Under the pieces are notes generated by a model. The model was given only the letters and a program-made list of their open reading frames with translations, was not told where the DNA came from and did no database searches. The translations under genes and the position numbers were made by a program. Below, piece after piece: positions 1-10,060 of a DNA stretch of 64,000 nucleotides (its first letter is position 1; every line of letters begins with the position of its first letter). The stretch is taken from positions 17,501-81,500 of the forward strand of contig JAODTK010005891.1 in assembly GCA_026419785.1 (NCBI GenBank), in the 5' to 3' direction. This DNA comes from Sclerodactyla briareus. Taxonomy: Eukaryota; Echinodermata; Holothuroidea; Dendrochirotida; Sclerodactylidae.

Positions 1-476
1 GCTGAATAGTGAGGTTCGTGGAAGGGAATATCGCATAAATAAAAAGGAATCATAAACGTTGGGCATTCTCAGTCAACGTCGAATAGATAAAAAGTCGAGA
101 AAGGAGTCGGATAGCCATGAGCATGATCAGGTAAATAGAAACCTAGTTGGGAGTTGATAGAAAGTTGATTGAAAGTTGAGAGAGAGATATTACTAACTCC
201 GATTAGTTTTACAGGTAGGCCTACCTAGCATATTGGACACCTGAATAGTGTGGTTGACACAACTGAACGACAAATTGTTTACAGACCATAAATACCTGCA
301 GTTGCAGTTTGGATCAGAGTATACGTCCAAATGTCCTATTACAACTGGACAACCAGTTTGTATATATAGTACAATATAAAGTTTATTTAGTGTCTATTTA
401 TCAGAGAGCCCTCAACGGTTCATCCATTGGCGTGACCTGGTAAATGTGCTTCGGCGTATTTATTCTCTTCACTTAC

Positions 477-613
477 TCCGAATGACTGAATCAGTTCCAT
501 GCCTTCTAGAACACCAGAGATGTGACGTGCAACTTCTGGGGGTTGTAGTCGGTCTACTCCCATTTGAGCCCTCCGGGATATGAAGTTTCTAATGTTTCGC
601 ATATGGAATGTCC
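477..613 (-). CDS. Unknown gene copy 1, downstream exon (137 bp)
   Basis: Minus-strand exon with acceptor ...GATCCAG before 613 and consensus donor GTAAGT at 476-471. Two bases complete a split codon, then 45 codons stay open. The product includes RRAQMGVDRLQPPEVARHIS and then a GMELIQSF stretch, a basic-to-amphipathic helix-like sequence. The incoming phase (1) matches the outgoing phase of the exon at 1503-1613, which supports real splicing. The same exon is found at 14149-14283, with strong conservation of the VARHIS and EGMELIQSF parts. I do not recognise the family, and no known domain can be assigned by eye. Further downstream exons would lie left of this window or in 1-420, where I saw none. 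Confidence 0.65.
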
Positions 614-1502
614 CTGGATCAGGTGACGTTTTGCTGAAAGGTCAACGATTGACATGGGTTAGTAAACAATGTTTTGAAATAAACGGGAGCCACGTAGCAC
701 GGCATGAATGTTATGCAAGGATATGTACGTAACAATTAAATTGTTATTGCAAGTGTAAATTCAATCTGAAAGGTACTCACTGAAATACAATGGCTGGAGT
801 GCAGTGATCTATAATTAGATAGGCTATCGGTTTATATGTAACAAACGTCACAGAGATAGCGAAGCGCTTCCGGATAAAGTACAATGGTCATGCCACCGAT
901 CATCCTTTACACTGCCACAAATGAAATAGGAGCACGTCATACCCCAGGCAACTTTGGAGATTCTAGCCTGCATTTATTTTTACTTGAATGATTCCACCCT
1001 ACCTGATGACGTCACGAGAGTCCTAAATATACTAACTAGCATAAGATACCAAAATAGCATAAGCCTGTTCGACATAACCATTGTACTTTAAAAGCAAACA
1101 ATACCGTACTGTTTGTAGTTCAATCCTTTTAATCGGTATTTTCCGACGTTTGGCACGACACGGCTTCCATACCCCAACTGTCATCAGTATCATACGGTTT
1201 CCCTTTATTAGATATATTTATATTCTAATAAATAATGGCAATCATTAATTTTGACTGCATGAACACATCAAGACCGTTCAAAAGCAAAGTCGGCTAAGAC
1301 CGGAGCAATAATCCGTCTTTCGGCATTACCCAGACATCACGCAAGTATGTGCTTGTGAAAGTATCTATCCACCAATAGAATATACACTGGGCAGACGTAG
1401 TCACGGGGGCGTGGTAAGGCCTACTGATGTTTATGTAAACTATTGAGTCGAGAAGAACAGGTACACTATATACGACATATAAAAGTGTTCAGACACACTT
1501 AC

Positions 1503-1613
1503 CATTGATATCAGCTTTCCCGACAATATCAACGACATGCTTGTTCGGAGGTAGATCAAGGGCTCTGTTGATAAACTGCTCCCAGTGGATTTTTGTGTCA
1601 TTCGAAGCAGCAT
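1503..1613 (-). CDS. Unknown gene copy 1, internal exon (111 bp, phase 1-1)
   Basis: The acceptor GGGATAG is preceded by a C-rich pyrimidine tract on the minus strand (the G10 run at 1626-1635 read in reverse). The donor after ...ATCAATG is GTAAGTG. The exon is 111 bp, a multiple of three, and starts and ends in phase 1. The frame reads IHWEQFINRALDLPPNKHVV and then VDIVGKADIN, with aromatic and hydrophobic residues typical of a folded domain. A degenerate homologue lies at 14748-14847. Function unknown. The other two minus frames are also open, so the frame choice rests on phase compatibility with neighbouring exons. Confidence 0.65.
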
Positions 1614-2052
1614 CTATCCCAACCCGGGGGGGGGGTAAAGTGAGAACGAATGAAGTTATAATGAAGCAAACAAATCCGATATATTCTGTCTGCGGACACA
1701 TAAGTTTGGCACCTAAACTGACAGTACCTAAACACAATGATGCACAAAAAGTGAAATGTTGGCAGGATATTCGTTGTCTGATCTGCTTCAGTATCTATAA
1801 TAATTCTCATAAAAATATCGTGAAGCCTCTTCAAAATAAATTCTACACTGTGCTCAATTTGACACAAAAAACAACAACATCCTTTTGCTAGCATGTATGT
1901 GACTTCAAGCAGTGCGATGCGTTTGTTGATCATCCATTAAATCGTTTCGAAAGATTATTAGAAAATTCGCCAATGGATTTAAAAGTGATAGTCCCAAAAC
2001 CAGAACTTTCCGGTATATTTTCCTAAATTAATCTTATAGTGGCGAAAATACA

Positions 2053-2370
2053 TCACAACGTATGGAAACAGCAGCCGTACACGTGCTCAAAGGTGCCCCA
2101 ATTCTCCCGAACCACGTCACCCTCATGCTGCATGGCACACTCACACATCTGCGCAATAAACGCCCTATTCAATACTTGCAGTATATCGAACCGCTCGTGG
2201 ATGTGTGGAAAGGTCATGTGTAGTAGATGTTGAAAGCTTGAATCCTTCTTAAAAGGAACATCGGGTATTGACAGCCCGTATAAAGTGAATGCCAACATTG
2301 CTGCCGCTAGTTTCCAGCCATAAGTGACGTGGGGCTGATATGTACAGTTGACAATGTAGAACATGAACAT
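2053..2370 (-). CDS. Open frame within an intron of copy 1; possible extra exon
   Basis: A minus-strand open frame of about 105 codons lies between the exons at 2409-2475 and 1503-1613. It contains YGWKLAAAMLAFTLYGL, which could be a membrane segment or signal anchor, then a His/Cys-rich part with ERFDILQVLNRAFIAQM. It ends at a stop, has no good donor, and its acceptor candidates (TATCAG, AACTAG) do not fit the phase well. The two flanking exons splice together in phase without it. No clear counterpart was found in copy 2. It may be an alternative last exon, an unrelated gene piece or chance. Confidence 0.3.
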   Translation of the reverse strand: MFMFYIVNCTYQPHVTYGWKLAAAMLAFTLYGLSIPDVPFKKDSSFQHLLHMTFPHIHERFDILQVLNRAFIAQMCECAMQHEGDVVRENWGTFEHVYGCCFHTL

Positions 2371-2408
2371 GCATGTTTTATTCTCAGTGACATTGGAAAA
2401 CTACTCAC

Positions 2409-2475
2409 TTTCTGAGTCAGTGGAATCAAGAGAGCCCCCGTCGGTGTTTTGTATTTTTGGCCGGCCTCGGGCGGA
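2409..2475 (-). CDS. Unknown gene copy 1, acidic Ser-rich exon with AT-hook-like core
   Basis: 67-bp exon with acceptor CTCTATTTTCAG and donor GTGAGT (2408-2403). Read in phase 0 it gives SARGRPKIQNTDGG followed by SLDSTDSE. R-G-R-P-K is the core of an AT-hook, though the flanks are not strongly basic. The acidic Ser/Asp/Glu tail resembles casein-kinase-2-type sites. The paralogous exon at 16365-16428 keeps the ARG start and the STDSE end, with identical GAAA|GTGAGT donor context, but has lost the GRPK core. Such sequence is typical of a disordered linker. Function unknown. Confidence 0.7.
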
Positions 2476-2649
2476 CTGAAAATAGAGATTTGATATTTAT
2501 AAATAGACTGCCAACATTTTCTTCATACACAGGGTGAATAATTTCACGGTTTTCTAAAGAAATTGCTATCATTCTTCAAGCTCAGACATTAAAATATAAG
2601 CAAGAGGAAAACATTTATTCAATTGAAAAATAAAATAAGGAATACTTAC

Positions 2650-2674
2650 GATGACGGTAGATTTCTTGGTATGG
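2650..2674 (-). CDS. Unknown gene copy 1, 25-bp microexon
   Basis: Microexon with acceptor TCATTTACAG before 2674 and donor GTAAGT at 2649-2644. One base completes a codon and eight codons follow, reading HTKKSTVI, ending in phase 0 directly before the acidic exon. The paralogous microexon at 16969-16993 has exactly the same length, 20 of 25 identical bases and both splice sites, and reads YTEKSTVT. Preservation of length and splice signals amid diverged introns argues for a functional exon. The incoming phase (2) implies at least one unfound exon between here and the first coding exon. Confidence 0.65.
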
Positions 2675-3523
2675 CTGTAAATGAGAGCAAAATGAAATCA
2701 TATTTATTCAACATATCATATAGGGCGAGGTTGCCATGATCTTCGAGTAACCTAAGTAATAATGTAAAGTAAAATATGCCGAGTCATAACTAAAAATGAT
2801 CTAAAACTGAAATAAATGCCAGATGAGGAAGTAATATATTCCTTGAATATAATTTTCGAACTTTTCCAGCGAATTGAATGATAGAAAGCCAGTAAGCGTG
2901 TCATATTTGCATATCTTATTTGAATAGTCACCTAAAAGAGACGCAAGGTTTTTTTGGGGGGGGACCTCGAGCTTCTACTATAAATTTAACAGGACTGAAG
3001 GTGCCAACATTCATCAAGTTTTCTTGCAAATTAGACTAATTGGAATATGCAATGCCCGAAATCAGTTCGTGTATTCTTCATAGTTGACGTTACACTGAAC
3101 TGCATTACCAACGCTTCTCTCGATCTCATTTCCATTGGAATTAGGAATTCAGACGAATCAGTATGGCTGATTCGGACTGAAGATTGGGGCCGCACGACAC
3201 CATCCTACGATATACCTCCACACGAAATTCTACCATGAGGACATTTATCCATGGTTCAGGAGATCATGTTTATCATTAAGAAAAGTGGTGTCAGACATGT
3301 AACCATTTCTGACAAATTGCGCAGGCCAGGAAGCTTCCACGGGCCAAACACGGTGAGACGCCCAGTCTGCATCAAGTGTGAGACCAGTTGGTGGATATAG
3401 ATAGATCTGGCCCAAGTCGAATGTTGGTGTGTAACATGGAAAAAGAACCAGTTGCATACAAAGTAATCAGGGGTTTTCTTCTTTCCCCACATTACCAGGC
3501 GGATGATTTCCTTGCTCGACCCA

Positions 3524-3635
3524 TGGTTTCTCTATGATTCTGAAGATTACAATGTCCGGTGAGGACCTGTATATACACAACACCAGATTTCATAAACTTC
3601 CTTTGGTGGCATGGAATCCTTCCGTTTTTACAGTG
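3524..3635. repeat. Direct repeat A, copy 1
   Basis: About 105 bp, including the motifs ATGATTCTGAAGATTACAAT and GGTGGCATGGAATCCT, recur in the same orientation at 4328-4430. The two copies are about 800 bp apart inside one large intron of the copy 1 gene. Probably two insertions of one short interspersed repeat, or a local duplication. Confidence 0.6.
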
Positions 3636-4327
3636 TCGAAGATTCGGGTCTTGCACCCGATTGCTCCATTTCCTCGTCACTTAAAGGACAACTGCAGGAT
3701 TAATCATAAAGAGTCTAATATATGAGCTTGAGGAAAACTGGATGCGTCAGACTAATCCGGAGGTTCGTGCGAATTTCCGTCACGGAGTCATGTCTGTGGA
3801 AGTTTGTGTATGTGTATTGCGCAAGATCGAAAAGCATCCCATCATGAAATAATGAATGATGTCATACTTGCACAACTACGCAAACAAGCTTGTGTCTGAT
3901 TGAAATTCACACTATTACTAACTTTAGGGGAGAACGGTTGCTGCAGTGGAGTTGGTAGGTGTGATGGTTACGTTGGTGAGAGAAAGAAGACAGAACTGCT
4001 TCCCGGGTGTCCAAAGGTCACGTCATGATTGATTGCCGCCCACAAAAAAAATTGGATTCTCCACTAATTTCTTCGAAAGGCGACCAATAAATCCACATAG
4101 GAACATCGGATTGAAAAAAGGGGTTGCGACAGTTGCCATTTCCCACAACATTGTGTATCAAGCTGCGTTCTCCTTTGAAGCACTTTCAGGGTTATAAACC
4201 ATGCTTTTCAATTCTCTTGTAGAATTGACAGTTTCGAAAACCTTTGGTTGAGTAGTAGACTTGCCTGTGGAGGATGGCCGAAGAAAAGTCCCCACCCACA
4301 GTGATTCAGGATGATATCTGCCTCGGA

Positions 4328-4430
4328 CTTATGGTTTTCCTATGATATTGAAGAGTACAATGCCAGTGAGGATCTGTTAACACCACATTTTATTAACTTC
4401 CTCAGGTGGCATGGAATCCTCCTGCTCAGG
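4328..4430. repeat. Direct repeat A, copy 2
   Basis: Second copy of the repeat at 3524-3635, sharing TATGAT-TTGAAGA-TACAATG, then CCAG-TGAGGA, and ending GGTGGCATGGAATCCTCC. Differences are point changes plus a deletion of roughly ten bases in the middle. Confidence 0.6.
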
Positions 4431-4446
4431 AGATAGCCGACCCACA

Positions 4447-4510
4447 TATGTACAGACAAACAGGCAGATAGACAGATAAACGAACATACATACAGACAGA
4501 CAGACGGGCT
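4447..4510. repeat. Degenerate CAGA/CATA microsatellite
   Basis: Run of imperfect tetranucleotides (ACAGACAAACAGGCAGATAG, later ACATACAGACAGACAGAC). Open frames on the minus strand here are a by-product of the repeat. Confidence 0.6.
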
Positions 4511-4824
4511 GGCACACACACTCATGCACCCGTACTGAAGTGACTTCTATATAAAAACGACGAAAGTTCCTAGAGAGTGGGGCTTACTATCCGTGTACTC
4601 CCTTGGCTGCTCCCTGTCGCTCCTCCATTAGAGCGCACTGAAAATTGCAAGATCAGCAAACCTATATATTACACAGCAGCTTATTTCCCCCCCCGGGCAA
4701 TGCAGTAAAAAGCACCCACGGTGAAGGGCGAGCAAGAAGAAGAACATCCACACGTATTCCAAGGTTCGATTAACCCACACCAGGTCACCTTCCAGGAATG
4801 TCCTAAAATTACCCTTCCTCTTAC

Positions 4825-4863
4825 ATTGTATGTTGACAGTCTCTTTGTTGGATCCATGACGTT
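4825..4863 (-). CDS. Unknown gene copy 1, first coding exon (MDPTKRLSTYN)
   Basis: 39-bp exon with acceptor CCTTCACGGTCCAG and donor GTAAGAGG. An ATG at 4857-4855, in context AACGTCATGG (purine at -3, G at +4), opens MDPTKRLSTYN, ending in phase 0. The paralogue at 18852-18889 has the same layout and reads MDPTERQSTYN. Agreement of the start codon, length and donor in both copies is why I take this as the translation start. The N-terminus has no signal peptide, so the protein probably begins in the cytosol or nucleus. This is inference from composition only. Confidence 0.6.
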
Positions 4864-5927
4864 CTGGACCGTGAAGGACAGAAGCTGGCGGGTATATAGG
4901 GAGATTTTAGTTAAAAACACTCCGAAACGGTTACTGCAACGGAAAAATATGATTGCAAATATCAACGCAGATAGAAGTGTAGGCTAACGCAAGTGACAGA
5001 TAGGGTGATTATGACACTGTTGTAGAGAGGAGAAACAGAAAACGAAGGAATGCAGGTTTCGCGCAAAAGCGCACCACCATCGAGGTGTTACGAATTACCT
5101 GTTCGTACTGTAAAAGTGAGCCTGGTGGTTCTTGGTTAGTGTTTAGAAAATTATGGTAGGCATTAGCCATAGAGAATAATTTTGTTATGGGGCGAATTGA
5201 ACTTCTCGGCATGATAAGTTATATCCACAATTCGAAAACATGGAGTGGGTCTATAGGGCACTCCCATAGTTAAACAAAATGGTTATCGACAGAACGAACG
5301 ACAAAACAGTCATAATAAAGGATGCGTCTCCGTGGGATGTAGACTTTCGTAGCACGAGGAGTTGCTTTCACTCAGGTTAGCATTGCTCATAAAAAATATA
5401 AATGTATGGCAATTGTCTCTTTATGTTTCGTTGCCCTTCCCACATAGCAATAATCGAAAATGCGATAAGCCGAGATTTAGAGAATTTATTCATTCTGAAT
5501 CATTTCTTTCATCGGCATATGGCGTCTAAATGGGCATAATTGTTCTTTCCTAATATCGAATTGGTTAAGGCAGTCTGGCACTGAAATACGTTGCCTATAC
5601 TGACGATTACCGTACTCAGTCACCAACTAACTAGTGAGAATATCGTTCTGGGATTCTCTATCAATCGCTACTGTTGCACTGAATCAGCCATCAAGTCATG
5701 TGTTCATCAAGTTTCTGCACTAATTCAATACAACCAAACGCGTCGGTGAAAGTGAAACAACTTAGAACAGGTTAATAAATTACTACGGACTGTTACTGAA
5801 ACATGTCAATCATCCTATCCTCTTTACTGATGTGAGCTAGTAGAGTTGTTATAATAGGGAGCATTACTTATTCCAAAAACAATTTTATATATGATCTTGA
5901 ATACAAATAGAATACGACTTAACTTAC

Positions 5928-5948
5928 GATGGGCAATACGATGAATAT
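5928..5948 (-). other. Candidate 21-bp untranslated microexon, copy 1
   Basis: Flanked by ...TGTCAGTCAG on the acceptor side and GTAAGTTAAG on the donor side. A 22-bp counterpart with the same flanking signals lies at 19961-19982 and shares CAT-C--ATTGCCCA. Lying upstream of the start-codon exon in both copies, it may be a 5' UTR exon. The one-base length difference is tolerable there and would not be in coding sequence. Confidence 0.35.
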
Positions 5949-6249
5949 CTGACTGACAAATGTGAAAAGGGAAATGAATGGTGAGAAATGACACTGGCTG
6001 TTTTATTATTTTTTTTTAATGAAGCTCCATTGTTCCAGTGGAAAGAAACAGTACAGGTCGTATACGACGCAAGAGGGGGTCTACTGATATAATTACTCAA
6101 ATAATGGTGTGATTGAATAAGCGGCTACTGAAGGAGAAGAAGAAGTCGCACCTCATGCACGGAAATTACACAGTTATCCAGTGTTTTTCCTTCTAAATAC
6201 TGCCTTATTTCATTCTCTTGAATTTTGAAATAATGATTTCGATTGCGCC

Positions 6250-6495
6250 TCAAGTAACATTCAACAATCGAACAATCAAAACGTCAGTATCAATTTGAGA
6301 AATATTCGAGTATTCTAACTTAACAGACCTACCTGAATCTGCACCTAAATTTGGAAATCTAACCGTTAACATTTCGTTTTGATCTATTGTGCTGGGGTCG
6401 TTCGTGATCACAACAGATCGTCTAATACCTTTCACACCCAATGCATTACGTAATTTTCTGTAAGGATTCAATTTGTGACCATATTGCGTTGTCAT
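6250..6495 (-). pseudogene. Virus-like ORF A, N-terminal fragment
   Basis: 82-codon minus frame starting MTTQYGHKLNPYRKLRNALG, with ITNDPSTIDQNEMLTVRFPN further on. This is a compact, protein-like sequence that I associate, from memory only, with the start of a widespread uncharacterised structural-type (possibly capsid) protein of marine invertebrate virus-like elements. The frame ends early at 6250, after an apparently scrambled tail, so only the N-terminus survives. It is divergently arranged with ORF B, whose ATG is 34 bp away. The intervening AT-rich gap would have to hold both promoters. Confidence 0.45.
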
Positions 6496-6529
6496 TTTAT
6501 TTAAAATACAATATTACTTTCAAATAAAA

Positions 6530-7683
6530 ATGGATGACTTTTTGCATTGGATGATTATGGTCCTGAAGAAAATCCCCGCTCTGGAAGATGATGCTGATGA
6601 GACAACATTTATCAATGATGATTCATTTGATGATCAACTAATAAATGAAGGAGGGGTTTTAGATGAAGAAGTAGGTCTGGATCAGCAAGAACAGTTAAAA
6701 AGAACCAAAGTAGATGATTTCTATGCTAAGATGCTAGAAGAATATGGAATAATCCCAAATGTTAAACATTATGATAATTTTAAACTTGGGGTGGTGATCT
6801 TTTAGTAAATACAGATAAAGGAGAGAACCAGGTAAACTCAGGTAAAAGATAAATTGCACAAAGTTCTAAATAGTAAAAACTTAATGTAAATTACTTACGG
6901 GAATACAAGGGGTTTGTGGACTACTCAACATCCCCAAAAAAATTAACACCAAATCAAGGGAATGTTATGAAAATATAATAAATATGCCTCTGAATACTGA
7001 GTATATGAAATGGAAGAACTGCCAGAAGTGCTAATGATTAATTGAACGATCAATAAGGTGAGATGCAAGCACTATTCGATAATGGGATAGTAGCACAGAG
7101 AATTGTGACAGTTGATACCCAACAGAACTAGTATGAGAAAACTACTAGCTCTCGATGAAGCTTTACAAAAATCTCGTGGTGAGCTTGTCAGTAACTGGGC
7201 AAAACGAGGGAATTAGACGATGATATATTTTAGAACAAGGAATCTAGCGCAAAGCCACAGAGGAGAGGAAATGGAAGAACTGAAAAATGGAAATCAAAGC
7301 AAGAATAAAAAAGACTGGAATAAAGTGGTAGATTGGAAGCTTCAAGTATAAATGATAGGGAGCATTGCGTGGACAGATTAACAGAATGAAAGAATAAAGG
7401 AAACCATCAATCAAATTTTTAACAAAGATACGACACTATCGGCCAAAAAGTAAGAATTTTATTTACCAGAACAAGGTGTAACAGTGGTTAGTATATTAAC
7501 TTCTATAGCATTAGTATTAGCCTATTGTTACAGCTCCTTGCGGTGTTTGTTAAAAAGGTTGTACAACCAAAACCAAGTCCAACCACGAGTGGTGGTATTA
7601 AACAAACAGATAAAGATTTCTAAAAAGCATTGCCAAATGTATTGGGAAAGTTAGGTTCAACTGCTGGATGCACTGCCAGGCAT
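6530..7683 (+). pseudogene. Virus-like ORF B, N-terminal and central part
   Basis: The open part (6530-6805) is very acidic (DDADETTFINDDSFDDQL), followed by DDFYAKMLEEYGIIPNVKHY. After the first stop the similarity continues in shifting frames through about 7060 (for example LLVNTDKGEN near 6800) and again at 7620-7683, where a Lys/Pro-Gly segment ending ALPGI is cut by the foldback transposon. The frame resumes at 9907 on the far side of that insert. The segment after the break is hydrophobic, suggesting a membrane-associated C-terminal region. It is a pseudogene: many stops and one 2.2-kb insertion. Confidence 0.45.
7678..7683. repeat. Target-site duplication AGGCAT, left
   Basis: AGGCAT immediately precedes the left terminus of the foldback element and is repeated exactly at 9901-9906. 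Removing the element and one copy restores the local codon order of the host ORF, which supports a clean insertion. Confidence 0.8.
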
Positions 7684-8262
7684 TATGGCGCGAGAACAAA
7701 AGGGAATTATTATCAGGACGAAATAATACATTATCTATCGCTAAAATATATGCGAATCAAGATAAATATTGTCTGATTGTGGAAATATTATTCACAATGG
7801 AATTATTGTTCTCCTCAAAACAATAATTAGGAACGCACAGATATGTTCGTTGAAAAAGTGTCATTAAAAGAAATAAGTTTAAGAAAAAAGATATAGGTGG
7901 TATATCATTTGCAACAAGTAATTGTTTGCAACAAAATATAAGGAGCAACAAAAATTTGTTCTAAATCAACTATATTTTACCCGAGAAACAATTCAATGCC
8001 GGCAGTTATTTAATGTTTCCAGTGGAATATGTGCAAGGAAATACTTATATTGTTTTAAAAAAAATTGTAGCCAAAAATATATTTCCGTCCCGACATTGTC
8101 CACTACAAAAAAAAAAAAAATCCGAACGAGAATATTAGATACTAGAAAAATGTTGAAAACCGTAAAAATATAGGTGGCTAAATTATTTTTTGGCAACAGA
8201 ACAATAACATTTGCTGTCCAAATCTTTTTTGCAACGTAAAAATATTATTATCAACGTAGCTC
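7684..8262. repeat. Foldback left arm
   Basis: AT-rich arm with several GCAACAA copies (for example 7911-7916, 7928-7933, 7947-7951). Its inner end ATCAACGTAG pairs with CTACGTTGAT on the right arm. Confidence 0.65.
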
Positions 8263-9407
8263 ATGGACGCCGTTGCTTCTAATCGCAGGAGTACCGTGAG
8301 CCGTGATATGCACCTGAATCCACTGTACTGTATGAGAGGTAACCTGAGTGGCATTCCGTCTACTTGCAACCGCGACTTTCCACTTTCGTTCTATATGGAT
8401 ACCGATCTCGAGGGCGATATAGCAAGATACTGATTATGATGAAAAGCAGTACATACCGGGACCTATTTTTTTATTGGTTTTATCCATATGATGGATGCAG
8501 TGCTTGGAGAAATCGAGGGGACCAGAATAGACACTGACATGTCATCGCAAGCATCGCAAGTGATTCCGTTCCTCGGTCGTAAATAATTGTGGAAGTTGAA
8601 TCACCAATGACCGTAGCATGCTCGCTTAATTTTTTTCTCAGGAAATTGAGGGCCAGTGCTATAGACTGTCACTTTTAGTCGGATATTATTGAAACTTGAT
8701 ATCCCGACATTTTTTACTATTTCCACATCAACGCATGCGTTCAACGGCGACTATAACTGTGGCAACTGCGCTAGACTTTTAAGCATATTACTCAACTCCT
8801 AACCTGTTTGCGAGCACCTGTGCAAATTCCTGGTCACAGTTTTGCATTCAACCCCTCCACAGAAAAAACCTGCTGCCCCGTATCGCGGCGGCGTCGAGTT
8901 TTTCCGGTACAGTGTTGTCCTGCTGCGTGGTTCCGAATACACTACAAGGCTAACTACTAATTTTCGCATCGGTTCGATTAATTAGTTCTCGTATCATATG
9001 AGCGCCGTACGCACATCAGTTGAGAGGCCATGTAGGACATGAGGAATTGCAAAACCTTGTCTGCACCGGCACCTAGGCCGAATGCTCCTCCCAACACTCC
9101 CATTAAATTGTCTCCAACTCAACGTTACTAAACTACTACTAGTCGAGTGGGATCAAGCAGGAGCTGGCATCCCGGTTCCGGCCGTCGAGGAGGAGGGGAA
9201 AATGCACGGGACTATTGGTCCTCCAGGGCCCCGGATCTGGGTCCCAGTTAGGCAAGCCCCTACAAGTACAAGGCCTAGTAGTAGTAAATGCCGCACACAT
9301 CACTTCAAGTCACGTGGAGGTTCTGGAGCGCGTGGTGCCAAGGCAGCATGGCGTGATTCTATGCCAGTGGAACGAGATTGATCACGCGAAACGATCTGAA
9401 CTAAGGA

Positions 9408-9900
9408 CTACGTTGATAATATTATATTTTCTCGTTGATAACATAATTATGGAAGAGCAAACAAATTCTCGTTGCCAACATATATTTTGTTGACAAAATA
9501 TAGGGTTTTGCAAGACTGCTTATATATATATTTACGTTGATAATATAATTGTGAGAGCACAATAAATTTACAATTGAAAAGAATATGTTGGTTGCGAACA
9601 TACTCGTGTTGCAAAAAATTATTTTTTGCTAATGAAATATATCTTTAAACACATTACTTTATCATTGAGAACGTATTCTTGTCTAGTAAATAATTTTCTC
9701 CATCGACACAATTAGAGCTCTGAAAGATTTTTTAGGGAACAGTTATTTTCCATTTTGAACAATTATTCAAAATCAGAAAATAGATCTTGATTAGCAAAGA
9801 ATATTCTTGAAATGAGGATGGAAATTTCTGCCATCGCATGATTTTAATAATAGATGATATATATTTCTTCTGCTAATATATTCCCTTTTCTCGCGCCATA
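9408..9900. repeat. Foldback right arm
   Basis: AT-rich arm with GTTGATAATAT, GTTGCGAAC and GTTGCAAAAAAT motifs in the inverse sense of the left arm, ending in TTCTCGCGCCATA. The target duplication AGGCAT follows at 9901-9906. Confidence 0.65.
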
Positions 9901-9906
9901 AGGCAT

Positions 9907-10060
9907 CATCGGAGGTGGTTTTATATCGGCTATTAAATGCATGAGTGGTGATGTTGGATGGCTGGCAGAAAATGTGTGGGCATTTGGTACCTGTGTTGTA
10001 GCTTTGGGTAGTTATTCACTTGAATAAACATCTGTAGAGTATTTAAGTCCATCATAAAGC
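9907..10060 (+). pseudogene. Virus-like ORF B, continuation after foldback insertion
   Basis: Plus-strand stretch encoding a hydrophobic segment (GDVGWLAENVWAFGTCVVAL) that continues the frame cut at 7683. Short charged residues and stops follow. This is the probable membrane-associated end of ORF B. Confidence 0.4.

Larger units (their letters stand above)
420..6110 (-). repeat. Segmental duplication, copy 1
   Basis: Six short blocks in this segment recur in the same order and orientation at 14.1-20.1 kb, with offsets of about 13.2 to 14.3 kb. The blocks are at 477-613, 1503-1613, 2409-2475, 2650-2674, 4825-4863 and 5928-5948. Flanking non-coding sequence around 5740-6100 also matches 19770-20150. 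Between blocks the alignment is poor, as expected for exons under constraint in an old duplication. The right edge is near 6110, where the virus-like element begins. This copy carries the better-preserved version of the gene. Confidence 0.75.
7684..9900. mobile_element. Foldback (long inverted repeat) DNA transposon, 2.2 kb
   Basis: Begins TATGGCGCGAGAA and ends with its reverse complement TTCTCGCGCCATA. The terminal 21-24 bp match except for a 3-bp indel. It is flanked by the 6-bp duplication AGGCAT. Inverted similarity continues inward in AT-rich arms of roughly 490-580 bp, including an inner pair TATTATTATCAACGTAG (about 8240-8258) and CTACGTTGATAATATTAT (about 9411-9428). The arms carry recurring GCAACAA/TTGTTGC motifs of subterminal-repeat type. 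The central 1.15 kb is less AT-rich and codes for no transposase I can recognise. Superfamily unassigned; the 6-bp duplication alone does not identify it. Very likely non-autonomous. Confidence 0.8.

Noticed and set aside
1505-1891. 128-codon plus-strand open frame
   Set aside because: It overlaps the minus-strand exon at 1503-1613, which has splice sites and a paralogue. The plus frame has neither.
4721-4987. 88-codon plus-strand frame MKGEQEEEH...
   Set aside because: It covers the minus-strand first coding exon conserved in copy 2. The plus frame is not conserved there.
9082-9381. 99-codon Pro/Gly-rich frame in the foldback loop
   Set aside because: No motif, and no signal that it is translated. 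Treated as loop sequence.
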